Origin: Marinifilum sp. D714
GTDB lineage: Bacteria > Bacteroidota > Bacteroidia > Bacteroidales > Marinifilaceae
DNA length: 36,059 nucleotides
NCBI RefSeq assembly: GCF_030851345.1
Contig: NZ_JALPNU010000033.1
Location: forward strand, 1-36,059
Direction: 5' to 3'
How positions within the stretch are numbered: the stretch's first letter is position 1; every line of letters starts with the position of its first letter. Below, piece by piece: positions 1 through 8,791 of this stretch. A program made the position numbers and the translations under genes. The notes beneath the pieces are model-generated. The model saw only the letters and a program-made list of their open reading frames with translations. It was not told the origin of the DNA and ran no database searches.

Positions 1-3000
1 AGTCATAATCGCCGACCTTTTTGGTATAGCTTACATTTCCTGATGCATCAGTAGTTTTTGCCTCATTATCCAAAATTACTTCTGCTCCTGCAATAATTTC
101 ATTATTATCAACAATTGTAAAAGTAATATTGAATTCATTTCTAACAAGTGTAACATTTTCAACAATATCATCATCAATAACATTTATACTTCCTGAATAA
201 GTATCATATTCATCTTTTGAAACCTGGTAATTTAAATTATTCGCAGGAGTTACTTTATTAAAAATAACTTCTCCATAATTGTTACTTTTTACAGTTCCGT
301 AATTTTGAAGGTTCACATCGGCATTCTGTACGATTCCATTTGCATCAGATATTACAAATTTCACTTGATATTCTGCTGCCGAAAGGTTAACACTTTGGTT
401 AACATCCTGATCTATTACTGAAATATTCCCGGTATACTTCCTGTAACCTACCTTGCTTATTGTGTATTCAATATTATCTTCCGGAGAAATATTATAAAAA
501 ATGGCTTTTCCGAATTGATCTGTTACACGAGATTCATATCCTTTAAGACTAACAGTTGCACCTGCTATAGAATTACCTACTTCATCATCTACATAAATTG
601 TTAAAGTATACAACTCCTCATCCACTATATTTACTGTATAATCTTCAACTTCTCCTAAACCTGCTTCTCCACAACTAGATCCACAGCCTTCTTCATATGC
701 TTTCGTTCTTATTCGCATTCGATGCTCACCTAAATTTGCATCTGAAGGGATAATAATGTCAAAACTTGTCTTACTCCAACAATTTTCTTCACATAGTATT
801 TTCTCACTTGCATCTTCAAAACTTTTATTATCATTAAAATCAATCCACACTGCAAGATCAACTTCACCAAACTGGGACAACTCCTTATTTATTGTTAACG
901 TATAGATTTTTCCTGCACCAAGTTTAGTTGAGATATCTGTAAAATTTTGATAGCCCCCATATCCACTGTTTATATTTTCTATGTCAGCAAGTTTAATCGT
1001 ATTGAAAAATAAACTCCCTCCTCCACTTGCGGCACAATATCCGGTTGTTATTGCATTATTTATTGCTGGATCAACGGTATTGTAACACATTTGATCTGAA
1101 TTGTATTTGAACACTGCAAAGTGGTAAGTGTAACTATCATCCAGATTGGAAACAGTACATGTACTTTCTGTTCCTGAATAAATGGCAATATTACTTCCCC
1201 CAATATCTTCGCCCTCTTTTATATTTGAGTTTGCTACGTATATTACTCCATTCTCAGGTACCCAATCAACTGCTGTATTTTTCTTTACCAAAACAAGAAC
1301 CGGATCTCCATCATTTATCCAATTAATGGTAATACTATTGTCATTGATCTGATCAACTACCATATTGCTAGCCTGAGTATTTGGAGGATTACATCCTGTT
1401 TTACACTTTACATTTGTTCCATAAGATGTACCCGTTGAATTGATAGCATAAGCCCTTACAAAATAAGTGCTTGCCGGACTTAGATTGTCTAATTCGGCAT
1501 TAAAAGTTCCAACACCTTCACCTACAATAATTTTATCATCATCTATAGTAGGATTAGCTTGAGTACTCCAAACAAAGCCTCTTTCTGTTACCGATGAAGA
1601 TCCTTCATTAATAATCTCTCCTGAAACCTGTGCGGACGTAAAAGACAATAATGACACCTCTCCTGTTTTAACAACAGGTGAATTAGCAACTGGAGAAACC
1701 AATGGGGTTTGCCACAAACCTCTTCCATAGGTAGCTGCGTGTAATCGTGAATTATTTAAATTATCATTGTCGTAATAAATTTCCAATTCCCCAATTTTTA
1801 CATTAGGTAAGCCTGAATTGTATATTACCCAATCATTATCTCCTTTTTTAAAGTAAACCCCTAACTCAGTACCCAAATATAAATGACTTTCATCTGTTGA
1901 CTGTATGTTCTGCACAAGTGAATAGGTAGGAAGTTCAGGTAATCCATTGGAAATATCGATCCATGTTTCTCCACCATCCTTTGATTCATACACACTATAG
2001 GAATTATAAGCACTAAGAGAAACCCAAATTACTTTTTCGTTAAAATGATTTATAATTACACTCTGTATATAAGACTGATCAACAGGAAGATTATTGGTAA
2101 TTTCTTTCCAGTTCTTTCCTCCATTGTCTGTTCTCCAAATAGTATTGTATTTTCCCGCAATCAACACAGAACTATTTGTTGGAGCAATTGTTAACAATTC
2201 AATTTTATTAGAAAATTTAATATTAGATATAGCCTCCCAAGTATCTCCCTGGTCGGTAGTTTTCCATACTTCTTTATATCCGGCATAGAGTGTATTGTGA
2301 TTATTAGGATCGATGATATATGGAGTCACCCATGCTCCTGCCCCTGCTTCAGGAGGAGTTATATCTGTTGATATTCCCCAAGCATTTCTAGTTCTTGATA
2401 TATGACCATTTTGGCTTGCTGCGTATTGAATGTCACTATCAGTATAATCAATAATACATTCCATACCATCACCACCCCCTACTTTATTCCACGATTCATC
2501 TGAAACCAATAATGTACCATTATCCTGTAAACCCGTTATTACCTGGCCAGTCATGGTTTGAGAAACACCAAGCCTATACATTTGACTAATCACCATACCG
2601 TTGGTCTTATTAGTCCAGTTATCCCCATTATCTTTCGATAAAGCTAAGCCTCCATCGTTACATTCAAACAGATCTCCATTAGATCTGTATTTCAACATAT
2701 GTTTATCAACATGAACAGTTGCTATACCATCCATTCTGCCATCAAAGGATTTATTCACTCGGGTCCAGTTTACACCACCATCATCCGATCGCCAGGTCAT
2801 AATTCCACCAACCAACAAAGTATTTTCCTTACTTGGGGAAGCTGCAATAGCTAAATCGTAAAAGGCTTGACCGCCTGGATCTGATGTACTGTATCCTAAT
2901 AGATTTAATGTACTTCCATCTAATTTTTGTGTGAAATTTTCTCCACTGTCGGTGGATTTATAAATACCTTCCAAACCTGATTTCATTGAGCTTAAAACAG

Positions 3001-4066
3001 CATACACAACATCCGGATTAGATGGTGTTACAGCCAATTCTACCCTTCGTGCATTTGAATTTTCATAAGTATTTTTCCAGTTTTTTCCACCATCGGTTGA
3101 CAAATAAATTTTCCCATCATCTGTGGCTCCGTATAAAGTCGAGAAATCATTAGGCTTAAATTCCATCTCTTTAAAGAATAATGAGGTCAACTTGTTATCC
3201 CATGTAGTACCGCCATCAGTAGTTTTAAAAACGCCAATGGTAGTTGCTGCAATTAAAGTGTTATCATCATTCGGATCTAATAGCAGCCTGGTTGACGTTT
3301 CGGTATTACGTAACTCTAGAGATAATCCCGTTTTATTCCATGTACTACCTCTATTGGTTGATTTTAATACCCCGACACTGTAATTATCCCATGCATTTTT
3401 ATCTCCGGTTGCAATATAAATTGTGTGAGAAGTTTCATAATCAGTTGGAATTACGATATCTGACACTCCCAATACATTATTATCATCGGTTAAACATTGC
3501 CATGTATTTCCATTATCATTGGTAACCCATAAACCGCCAGAAGGTGCACCAATCCAATAAGTGTTATTATCGCTAGGATGAAAGGCAATACAATTGATAC
3601 GGCCCAGATTACAATAATTGTCTATATTACTTTTCGCTTTGGCAGGTCCCATAGCACTCCAATTGGCAGTTGTAGATTTTGCACTCTTGGTACCTCTATA
3701 AAATTCATTAAAAACCTGCTGGGCAGATTTTTCAGGAAATTTCCCTGTTTTTGGGTCAACCTGACCTCTCATATTCCACTCCCAACGCTTAAATTGTTTC
3801 CATCCGTAAGCTTTTTTCTTTACGCCATTTTCATAATAATAACCTTTACCATTTACATTAAAGGGTTCCCAGTACTTATTAAAAGCTTTCTGGTGATCTT
3901 TTAAGGTATATTCAACACCTGTTGTTGAAGATGCTTTTGTCGAAGTATTTTCTCCAACTGCTTCTTCTGACTTTGTTTTTTTAGGTAAATAATCAAGCCA
4001 AGCTTGTGCATAGATTCCTGTGGTTAGGAATTGAATTAGAATAATTGTTAAAATAATTCGTCTCAT
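1..4066 (-). CDS. Large secreted BNR/sortilin-type beta-propeller protein with GEVED and Ig-like repeats (3' end missing)
   Basis: The reading frame is open from the ATG at 4066 to the left edge, about 1355 codons, and the C-terminus lies outside. A signal peptide (MRRIILTIILIQFLTTGIYA) is followed by a short linker. About residues 170-790 hold many BNR/Asp-box-like repeats (STDGGKNW, KTTDGGTTW, RSDDGGVNW, ESKDGGETW), as in sortilin/xyloglucanase-type seven-bladed propellers. A fibronectin III-like segment lies near 800-900, and a GEVED-domain signature (GEVEDYTVNI) near 1140. From about 1155 come at least three ~80-residue carboxypeptidase-regulatory/Ig-like repeats, each ending in a motif like VIDQDVNQSVNL. 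The family is extracellular and often exported by type IX secretion in Bacteroidota; the sorting domain would be off-window. It is the last visible gene of a six-gene minus-strand run, 19 bases after its neighbour. The ligand is unknown; adhesin or enzyme are both possible. Confidence 0.85.
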   Translation of the reverse strand, partial: MRRIILTIILIQFLTTGIYAQAWLDYLPKKTKSEEAVGENTSTKASSTTGVEYTLKDHQKAFNKYWEPFNVNGKGYYYENGVKKKAYGWKQFKRWEWNMRGQVDPKTGKFPEKSAQQVFNEFYRGTKSAKSTTANWSAMGPAKAKSNIDNYCNLGRINCIAFHPSDNNTYWIGAPSGGLWVTNDNGNTWQCLTDDNNVLGVSDIVIPTDYETSHTIYIATGDKNAWDNYSVGVLKSTNRGSTWNKTGLSLELRNTETSTRLLLDPNDDNTLIAATTIGVFKTTDGGTTWDNKLTSLFFKEMEFKPNDFSTLYGATDDGKIYLSTDGGKNWKNTYENSNARRVELAVTPSNPDVVYAVLSSMKSGLEGIYKSTDSGENFTQKLDGSTLNLLGYSTSDPGGQAFYDLAIAASPSKENTLLVGGIMTWRSDDGGVNWTRVNKSFDGRMDGIATVHVDKHMLKYRSNGDLFECNDGGLALSKDNGDNWTNKTNGMVISQMYRLGVSQTMTGQVITGLQDNGTLLVSDESWNKVGGGDGMECIIDYTDSDIQYAASQNGHISRTRNAWGISTDITPPEAGAGAWVTPYIIDPNNHNTLYAGYKEVWKTTDQGDTWEAISNIKFSNKIELLTIAPTNSSVLIAGKYNTIWRTDNGGKNWKEITNNLPVDQSYIQSVIINHFNEKVIWVSLSAYNSYSVYESKDGGETWIDISNGLPELPTYSLVQNIQSTDESHLYLGTELGVYFKKGDNDWVIYNSGLPNVKIGELEIYYDNDNLNNSRLHAATYGRGLWQTPLVSPVANSPVVKTGEVSLLSFTSAQVSGEIINEGSSSVTERGFVWSTQANPTIDDDKIIVGEGVGTFNAELDNLSPASTYFVRAYAINSTGTSYGTNVKCKTGCNPPNTQASNMVVDQINDNSITINWINDGDPVLVLVKKNTAVDWVPENGVIYVANSNIKEGEDIGGSNIAIYSGTESTCTVSNLDDSYTYHFAVFKYNSDQMCYNTVDPAINNAITTGYCAASGGGSLFFNTIKLADIENINSGYGGYQNFTDISTKLGAGKIYTLTINKELSQFGEVDLAVWIDFNDNKSFEDASEKILCEENCWSKTSFDIIIPSDANLGEHRMRIRTKAYEEGCGSSCGEAGLGEVEDYTVNIVDEELYTLTIYVDDEVGNSIAGATVSLKGYESRVTDQFGKAIFYNISPEDNIEYTISKVGYRKYTGNISVIDQDVNQSVNLSAAEYQVKFVISDANGIVQNADVNLQNYGTVKSNNYGEVIFNKVTPANNLNYQVSKDEYDTYSGSINVIDDDIVENVTLVRNEFNITFTIVDNNEIIAGAEVILDNEAKTTDASGNVSYTKKVGDYD

Positions 4067-4085
4067 TAGTTATTTGTTTGTAGTA

Positions 4086-5078
4086 TTATGCTTTGCAAAT
4101 CTTATCTGCATATAATTTAGTTTTCATATATAATCGGTTGCCTTCCACCTTTATATCTGTAATGCTAAATTTCATTTTTTGATAATCGATAACCCGAAAT
4201 AAATTCTTAAACATGGTATTGTACTGATCGCCCACCGACTTTACTTTTCCACCCTCCTTGGTCATCAACAGCAGGTTATTCAGAATCACATCGAGATAGG
4301 CATTCCAAAACGAATAGTGCAACGATGCATCTATCATTCCATTTTGGTAAGCTGTTGTATCAGACTTTTGGAATGGCTGATACCTAAATATCCCGGAAGG
4401 AAATTTGATTTCGAACTGGTTAATTTTTGAAACAATATCCTTTCCCGATTTGGTATTGTAAGAGTAATATTTCAACTCCTTAATGGGATATTGCTTGGGA
4501 GTATTGATGTAAAGCTTGATAAAATTATAACTCTCCTCCCTGGAGCCTTTGATCTCACTTTGGAGTAAATCTGCCGAAATTCGAATGGTATTTGTACTGT
4601 CGCATTCATTTGATATTTGCCTGATGTTGGCTGAATTCACCAAAACAAATACCTCATCGAAACTTGAAGTGAAACTTTTTTCTATTGGCAGAGTTTTTAA
4701 ATCGACCTGTGCAGCCGACAAAATATTGGTTAAGCTCACAAATTTTGAGCTGGCATACCTTTCCTTTTTATCGGAGGTATAATTGTCCACAATCGATCGA
4801 TAGGCAAGATTCTTCTTTAAACAAGCCATGGCAACCGCTCTCAATTTGGCTTGTTCCAATGCCATATCCGAATCCATATAGGGATCCGAAACACCAATGC
4901 TAAATTCATCGGATGTTGCCAACTGAATCCAAGCTGGAAACTTTCCGTTTTCAGAATCTTGCAAAAATTCAGTTTGTAGAGAATCCACAACCAAAGAGCA
5001 GGAATCCCGGACCTGCCCTTTTAGTTGTAGATTACCTAAGAAAACTACGAATAATATCAAAAGTGATTTGATATTCAT
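4086..5078 (-). CDS. Exported LPP20-like protein of unknown function
   Basis: This 330-residue protein has an N-terminal signal peptide (about residues 1-22, ending in LQLKGQ) and no lipobox cysteine. Residues ~45-150 resemble the LPP20 fold signature: an aromatic start (FPAWIQLA), a short strand (FSIGVSDPY), then an Ala/Lys-rich helix (MALEQAKLRAVAMACLKKN). The stretch IVDNYTS matches VTDNYSS in the lipoprotein encoded just upstream, which suggests the two are paralogues. The C-terminal half (~190-330) is unlike any family I recognise. It lies 19 bases after the lipoprotein gene and 19 bases before the giant propeller gene, so co-transcription is likely. A periplasmic or outer-membrane location is inferred. 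Confidence 0.7.
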   Translation of the reverse strand: MNIKSLLILFVVFLGNLQLKGQVRDSCSLVVDSLQTEFLQDSENGKFPAWIQLATSDEFSIGVSDPYMDSDMALEQAKLRAVAMACLKKNLAYRSIVDNYTSDKKERYASSKFVSLTNILSAAQVDLKTLPIEKSFTSSFDEVFVLVNSANIRQISNECDSTNTIRISADLLQSEIKGSREESYNFIKLYINTPKQYPIKELKYYSYNTKSGKDIVSKINQFEIKFPSGIFRYQPFQKSDTTAYQNGMIDASLHYSFWNAYLDVILNNLLLMTKEGGKVKSVGDQYNTMFKNLFRVIDYQKMKFSITDIKVEGNRLYMKTKLYADKICKA

Positions 5079-5097
5079 TGTTATGAAAAACGATTGA

Positions 5098-5667
5098 TTA
5101 TGATCCTATTTTTGCCATTTCCTCTTTAAAATCTTTCTTGAATTTTTCGTATTCAAAATCGATTTTTAACTTATCATCCTGGCTAATTCTGTCTGCCATA
5201 TTTTTAATGATTTCCTCTCCTGCAAGCTCCATCGCAACATAACAATGAAATTTACCATCTTTGGTTTTCTTCATTTTCTCACAAATCACACGGGTTCCAT
5301 TAAGCACCTGGCTTACAATACTTCTTGAAAGATCCTGGAAACGCTGTTTTGCTTCCTGATTTCCGTTAAAATCGTGCTGTGAAGAATAGTTGTCAGTCAC
5401 AACATTTACTTTTGCTTGAATTTCAGATGCTAAACCAGCACGGGCATCTGCATAAGCTATTTTCTTAGCGATACTCATATTTGGACTTAAACCATCAGCT
5501 GATGCTCTAAAATATTCTCCATTGGTAAAATATTCTGGTCCTGAACAAGGAACGTCAAAATCTACTTCATCAGCTTGTTGTACCTGTGCTACCTGTTTTG
5601 GTGCCGAACATGCAAACATTGCACCCATCATTGCAAATGCAAATAATTTTCCTAAACGTGTTTTCAT
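5098..5667 (-). CDS. LPP20-family outer-membrane lipoprotein
   Basis: This 189-residue protein carries a lipoprotein signal peptide ending GAMFAC, with the lipidated cysteine at residue 20. The mature N-terminus (Cys-Ser-Ala-Pro) has no inner-membrane retention signal. Residues ~40-170 fit the LPP20 domain: a helix rich in Ala and Arg (KKIAYADARAGLASEIQAKV) followed by strands (KFHCYVAMEL). LPP20 proteins include the Helicobacter Lpp20 antigen and Vibrio FlgP, which forms the outer-membrane basal disk of the flagellum; that comparison is family knowledge and not evidence of a flagellum here. It sits between two other LPP20-like genes. The C-terminus is Lys/Glu-rich and probably helical. Confidence 0.8.
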   Translation of the reverse strand: MKTRLGKLFAFAMMGAMFACSAPKQVAQVQQADEVDFDVPCSGPEYFTNGEYFRASADGLSPNMSIAKKIAYADARAGLASEIQAKVNVVTDNYSSQHDFNGNQEAKQRFQDLSRSIVSQVLNGTRVICEKMKKTKDGKFHCYVAMELAGEEIIKNMADRISQDDKLKIDFEYEKFKKDFKEEMAKIGS

Positions 5668-5713
5668 TACTTGATAATTTTATAGTTTTTAATGTATTGT
5701 GTAATTTTTATTC

Positions 5714-7828
5714 TTACTGATGCTTGAAATAGAGTTGCTGAATTTCATTCTCACGCAACTGGCGATTGTAAATTCTCAGGTTATCAATCTCCCCTGTGAA
5801 ATACCTTTTCGCACCGGGATCATAACCAATAAATCCTCCTTCACCACTCTTAATATTTCCTTGCATCCTGGTATTCTCAACCAAAACCATTTGGCCATCT
5901 ACAAACAATTTTGAACGTGATTCATTCTTCAGAACCTCAACGGTTAAAGTGATCATGTGCCACTGGTTATCCAACAAAATTCGGTTGGCATCAAAATCAA
6001 ATGTTAGGTATCCTCTGTCGGAATATCTTTTCTGATAGAACAACTGATTTTGAAGCGTAGTTCCTAAAATGGTACATCCTGCAGCTTTTCTGCCAAGAAT
6101 GGCTCCTCCCGAACTTGTTTTTACCCATGCACTAATGGTATATGCACTCCAGTTTTCAATCGGATGCTGCGGAATTGCCAAATAAGAATCTCCATTAAAT
6201 TGTGCCGATTTACCTGCCCCACTCAAAGTACTATTGATCACCATCGGAGCATGATCTCCTTGTACCAAAGCATTGTAATTGCTCAAGCCCATAATATTTT
6301 TTCCCGTTCCATCGTCGAATGTATAGTAGGCCAGTAATCCTGAAGGAACAAGTAGCTCCTGAGTTGGCTTGGTATTGTTTTGCTGAGCCCTCTCAGGCTG
6401 AACTCTTGGCTGAACCGTTGGAGCAACAGCAGAATGATCGATGGTCATTTGCAATTTTTTCAACTCCTGAATGAGCTTTCGCTGCATTTTCTTTAAAACA
6501 TTTCGACTCGCCGACATGCGTGCCGTTGATTCAGAAGTACTTTCCGGAGCTAAAGATCGCTGGTCGTTTACCGAATACTGAAAAACAGTTTCCTGTGTAT
6601 TTCTTTTCACAATTTGTAAACTTACCGATGTGAAATACTCCTTCATGTTGTACATCTCTCCACTAACAATGCCTCCTTGCCGAAACTCTTCACTTACATC
6701 TACAATGATATCTGCGGATGATTCATTGGGAACAAAATTGAAGTAGTTGTTGCTTAAAATCCTTTTTACAGATTTGATTAAAGCTGAATTGCCATATTGC
6801 CCTTGTCTTAAAAAGGCTTTAAGAGTTTGCTCCTCTAGCTCAATTGTTACTTGCGCCTCAGGTATGGATTTGATGGTACGAATTAAGTTTCGAACCATTT
6901 TATCATTGGCGGCACAAAGTTTTTCCATATCAGGCTTTATGCGAACCACCTGTCTGCTTTGTTTACTTGTCACATTTAAAATCTGCAATTTTGCACTACC
7001 ATGCTCGTTGGTTAAAAGGTTCGCATTTAACTCTCCGGAACCCGAGGTGAACTCTGCCTTTAAAGGCAAGTTTGCAATGGAATATGCTCCCTGTTTTGCA
7101 ATTAAACTGACTGGTTCTTTAACTGCCTGAAAGTTCTGTGCTTTTAAGGAACTCGGTATTGCCGATAACTGAACATCGTCGAACGCACCAAGTAAAGATT
7201 GATACAACTCATTCCCAAGATAAATGGTTTCACCATTTACCTGGTATGCCAGATTTTTATTCAGATCATTCTGAATCAGCTTTAAACCTTCAACGTAATT
7301 GAAAATAGCTCCTGATAGATTTCCAGAAATCTTTTGTCTCTTTGCTTTCTGCAAATTATCGTAAGCCTTTTGTTGAATTCTTTCAATTCGAATACGTTCC
7401 TTTTCTTTGTAATCGTATTTATTCAATTGATAGTACACCCAATATTCGGTCTCATTCTCCCAGGCTTCTACCAATTGATAATCTTCAATGGTACGTTGAG
7501 CCTCCACTTTAATATCTTCCTTGAAAGAAGTGGATACCTGTGCATTGTCTTCCAAAGTATTTAGCAAAGAGTTGCTGGCAACCTTTACCTCTATCTCGGA
7601 AACCAAATCACTAAGTGCTTTTTGCTTGGCAACTTTCATGTAGTCTTCCTGCGATTTTTCAGCATGTCCAATACCCGTATAATACATGGTATTAATTGGT
7701 CGACTGCTCACCCACGAAGGCTTATTCTGTCCAATCAATTGAATTGGAATTAATAGTAAAAGGCACAGGGCCAGAGTCCTCAAAGAACTCTGGCTGGCAC
7801 CTTTCATATTTAAAACAAGAAAATTCAT
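5714..7828 (-). CDS. LPP20-like protein fused to a C-terminal LamG/concanavalin-A-like lectin domain
   Basis: The protein has 704 residues. An N-terminal signal peptide ends near IQLIGQ (residue ~34). Met8 at 7807 would give a more typical signal peptide start, so the start is uncertain. Residues ~36-170 are an LPP20-like domain (PSWVSSRP, YYTGIGHA, AKQKALSDLVSEIEVKV). The middle (~170-470) has helical and beta segments of unknown family. A Gln/Pro linker (~465-485) leads to a LamG/concanavalin-like jellyroll (~490-704) marked by LLAYYTFDDGTG, YTISAWVKT, WHMITLTVE, KLFVDGQMV and GEIDNLRIYNRQL. LamG domains bind glycans or proteins. Fusion to an LPP20 domain is unusual and suggests a complex component that touches a surface or peptidoglycan ligand. 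Gaps are 25 bases upstream and 46 downstream. Confidence 0.75.
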   Translation of the reverse strand: MNFLVLNMKGASQSSLRTLALCLLLLIPIQLIGQNKPSWVSSRPINTMYYTGIGHAEKSQEDYMKVAKQKALSDLVSEIEVKVASNSLLNTLEDNAQVSTSFKEDIKVEAQRTIEDYQLVEAWENETEYWVYYQLNKYDYKEKERIRIERIQQKAYDNLQKAKRQKISGNLSGAIFNYVEGLKLIQNDLNKNLAYQVNGETIYLGNELYQSLLGAFDDVQLSAIPSSLKAQNFQAVKEPVSLIAKQGAYSIANLPLKAEFTSGSGELNANLLTNEHGSAKLQILNVTSKQSRQVVRIKPDMEKLCAANDKMVRNLIRTIKSIPEAQVTIELEEQTLKAFLRQGQYGNSALIKSVKRILSNNYFNFVPNESSADIIVDVSEEFRQGGIVSGEMYNMKEYFTSVSLQIVKRNTQETVFQYSVNDQRSLAPESTSESTARMSASRNVLKKMQRKLIQELKKLQMTIDHSAVAPTVQPRVQPERAQQNNTKPTQELLVPSGLLAYYTFDDGTGKNIMGLSNYNALVQGDHAPMVINSTLSGAGKSAQFNGDSYLAIPQHPIENWSAYTISAWVKTSSGGAILGRKAAGCTILGTTLQNQLFYQKRYSDRGYLTFDFDANRILLDNQWHMITLTVEVLKNESRSKLFVDGQMVLVENTRMQGNIKSGEGGFIGYDPGAKRYFTGEIDNLRIYNRQLRENEIQQLYFKHQ

Positions 7829-7853
7829 TGTTATTCTATTTGTTTGAAATCAA

Positions 7854-8774
7854 CTATTCCTGAATGGTGATATAAACAGTATTGCCATCAACACGTTTTT
7901 TACAAGCAATGCCAATATCACTGCGTAAATAATCCCACAGATTGAAAGCAAAGTCGCTCACGCTAAAAGGATTTCCATTTCCATCTTTTGGTGGAACCTG
8001 AATCTGATCGAATATGATAGCTTCAGCTACAGATCCCTGCACATGGTAACTTCCGTTAAAGGCATTCTTTTTCACCCAAATACGTAATAGATCCGATAAA
8101 GGAATCATATCGTTTCCAAGTTCGGTATCCATATCTGTTGCTGAATCGCTGGCAATTGAAACATTCAACACAATGGTGTTTCCATTACTTGCCTTTTTCT
8201 GGAAATTTGCATTTACCTGATTCAAAAAGTCATCCAACATGATTTTGATGGCAAGGGATGTTAATTTATCCAGAGCATTGCTTCTAAATCGAGGCGACCA
8301 TGTTTGTTTGCTGGCAATGATATTTCCTGATGCCGTTTCATAGGCTTTAAGAATAAGGGAAACCCTGTTTCCATTGGCTGCAAAATCTTTTTTGATATCA
8401 ACCGAAACATAGATATCTGATCCTGAATTGCGAATCAACTGTTTATCCACAGTCTGGGCATCATTCATTTCAAAATTGGCAGCACGCATGGCCGCATTCA
8501 TTTTTGCCTCAAAATCAATAGTAGTAACACCTCTCTGATTAAAACCTTCCTGAACTGCTGCAACGGCAATTCTTTTATCGAAATCATTCTGAAGAATATC
8601 CTTGTAGGATTCCCCTGTCTTTTTGTAAGGAATTACCATAATGGTTGGGAGTTGCATTTCATCTACAACTTCCATAGTGTGAGAATTTCCTACAGAGTAG
8701 GAATCAGCCTTTGAAACAAAGGCTGATAACAAAAACATACAAAAGATGATTATTGAAACTATTCTAACTTTCAT
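7854..8774 (-). CDS. Exported DUF6175-like protein
   Basis: This 306-residue protein has a clear signal peptide (~1-23, ending VSKA). The segment IMVIPYKKTGESYKDILQND followed by KRIAVAAVQEGFNQRGVTT, and the later SGSDIYVSVDIKK, match my memory of the Bacteroidota-restricted DUF6175 family; that assignment is from memory and unverified. The N-terminal half has the look of the CsgG/TolB-N/FlgO-type fold, in which a strand VIPYK is followed by a helix and a 'which protein number, which task' region. Its role is unknown. It lies 17 bases after the CsgG/FlgT-like gene and 25 bases before the LamG fusion gene, so it is probably part of one envelope complex. Confidence 0.65.
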   Translation of the reverse strand: MKVRIVSIIIFCMFLLSAFVSKADSYSVGNSHTMEVVDEMQLPTIMVIPYKKTGESYKDILQNDFDKRIAVAAVQEGFNQRGVTTIDFEAKMNAAMRAANFEMNDAQTVDKQLIRNSGSDIYVSVDIKKDFAANGNRVSLILKAYETASGNIIASKQTWSPRFRSNALDKLTSLAIKIMLDDFLNQVNANFQKKASNGNTIVLNVSIASDSATDMDTELGNDMIPLSDLLRIWVKKNAFNGSYHVQGSVAEAIIFDQIQVPPKDGNGNPFSVSDFAFNLWDYLRSDIGIACKKRVDGNTVYITIQE

Positions 8775-8791
8775 TTTAAAGAATTAATGCA

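Noticed and set aside
3123-3904. Plus-strand frames of 86-108 codons inside the propeller gene
   Set aside because: They are antisense shadows; the minus strand encodes clear BNR repeats across the same bases.
6747-7130. Plus-strand frame of 127 codons inside the LamG-fusion gene
   Set aside because: It is antisense to a well-supported coding region and has no recognisable domain.
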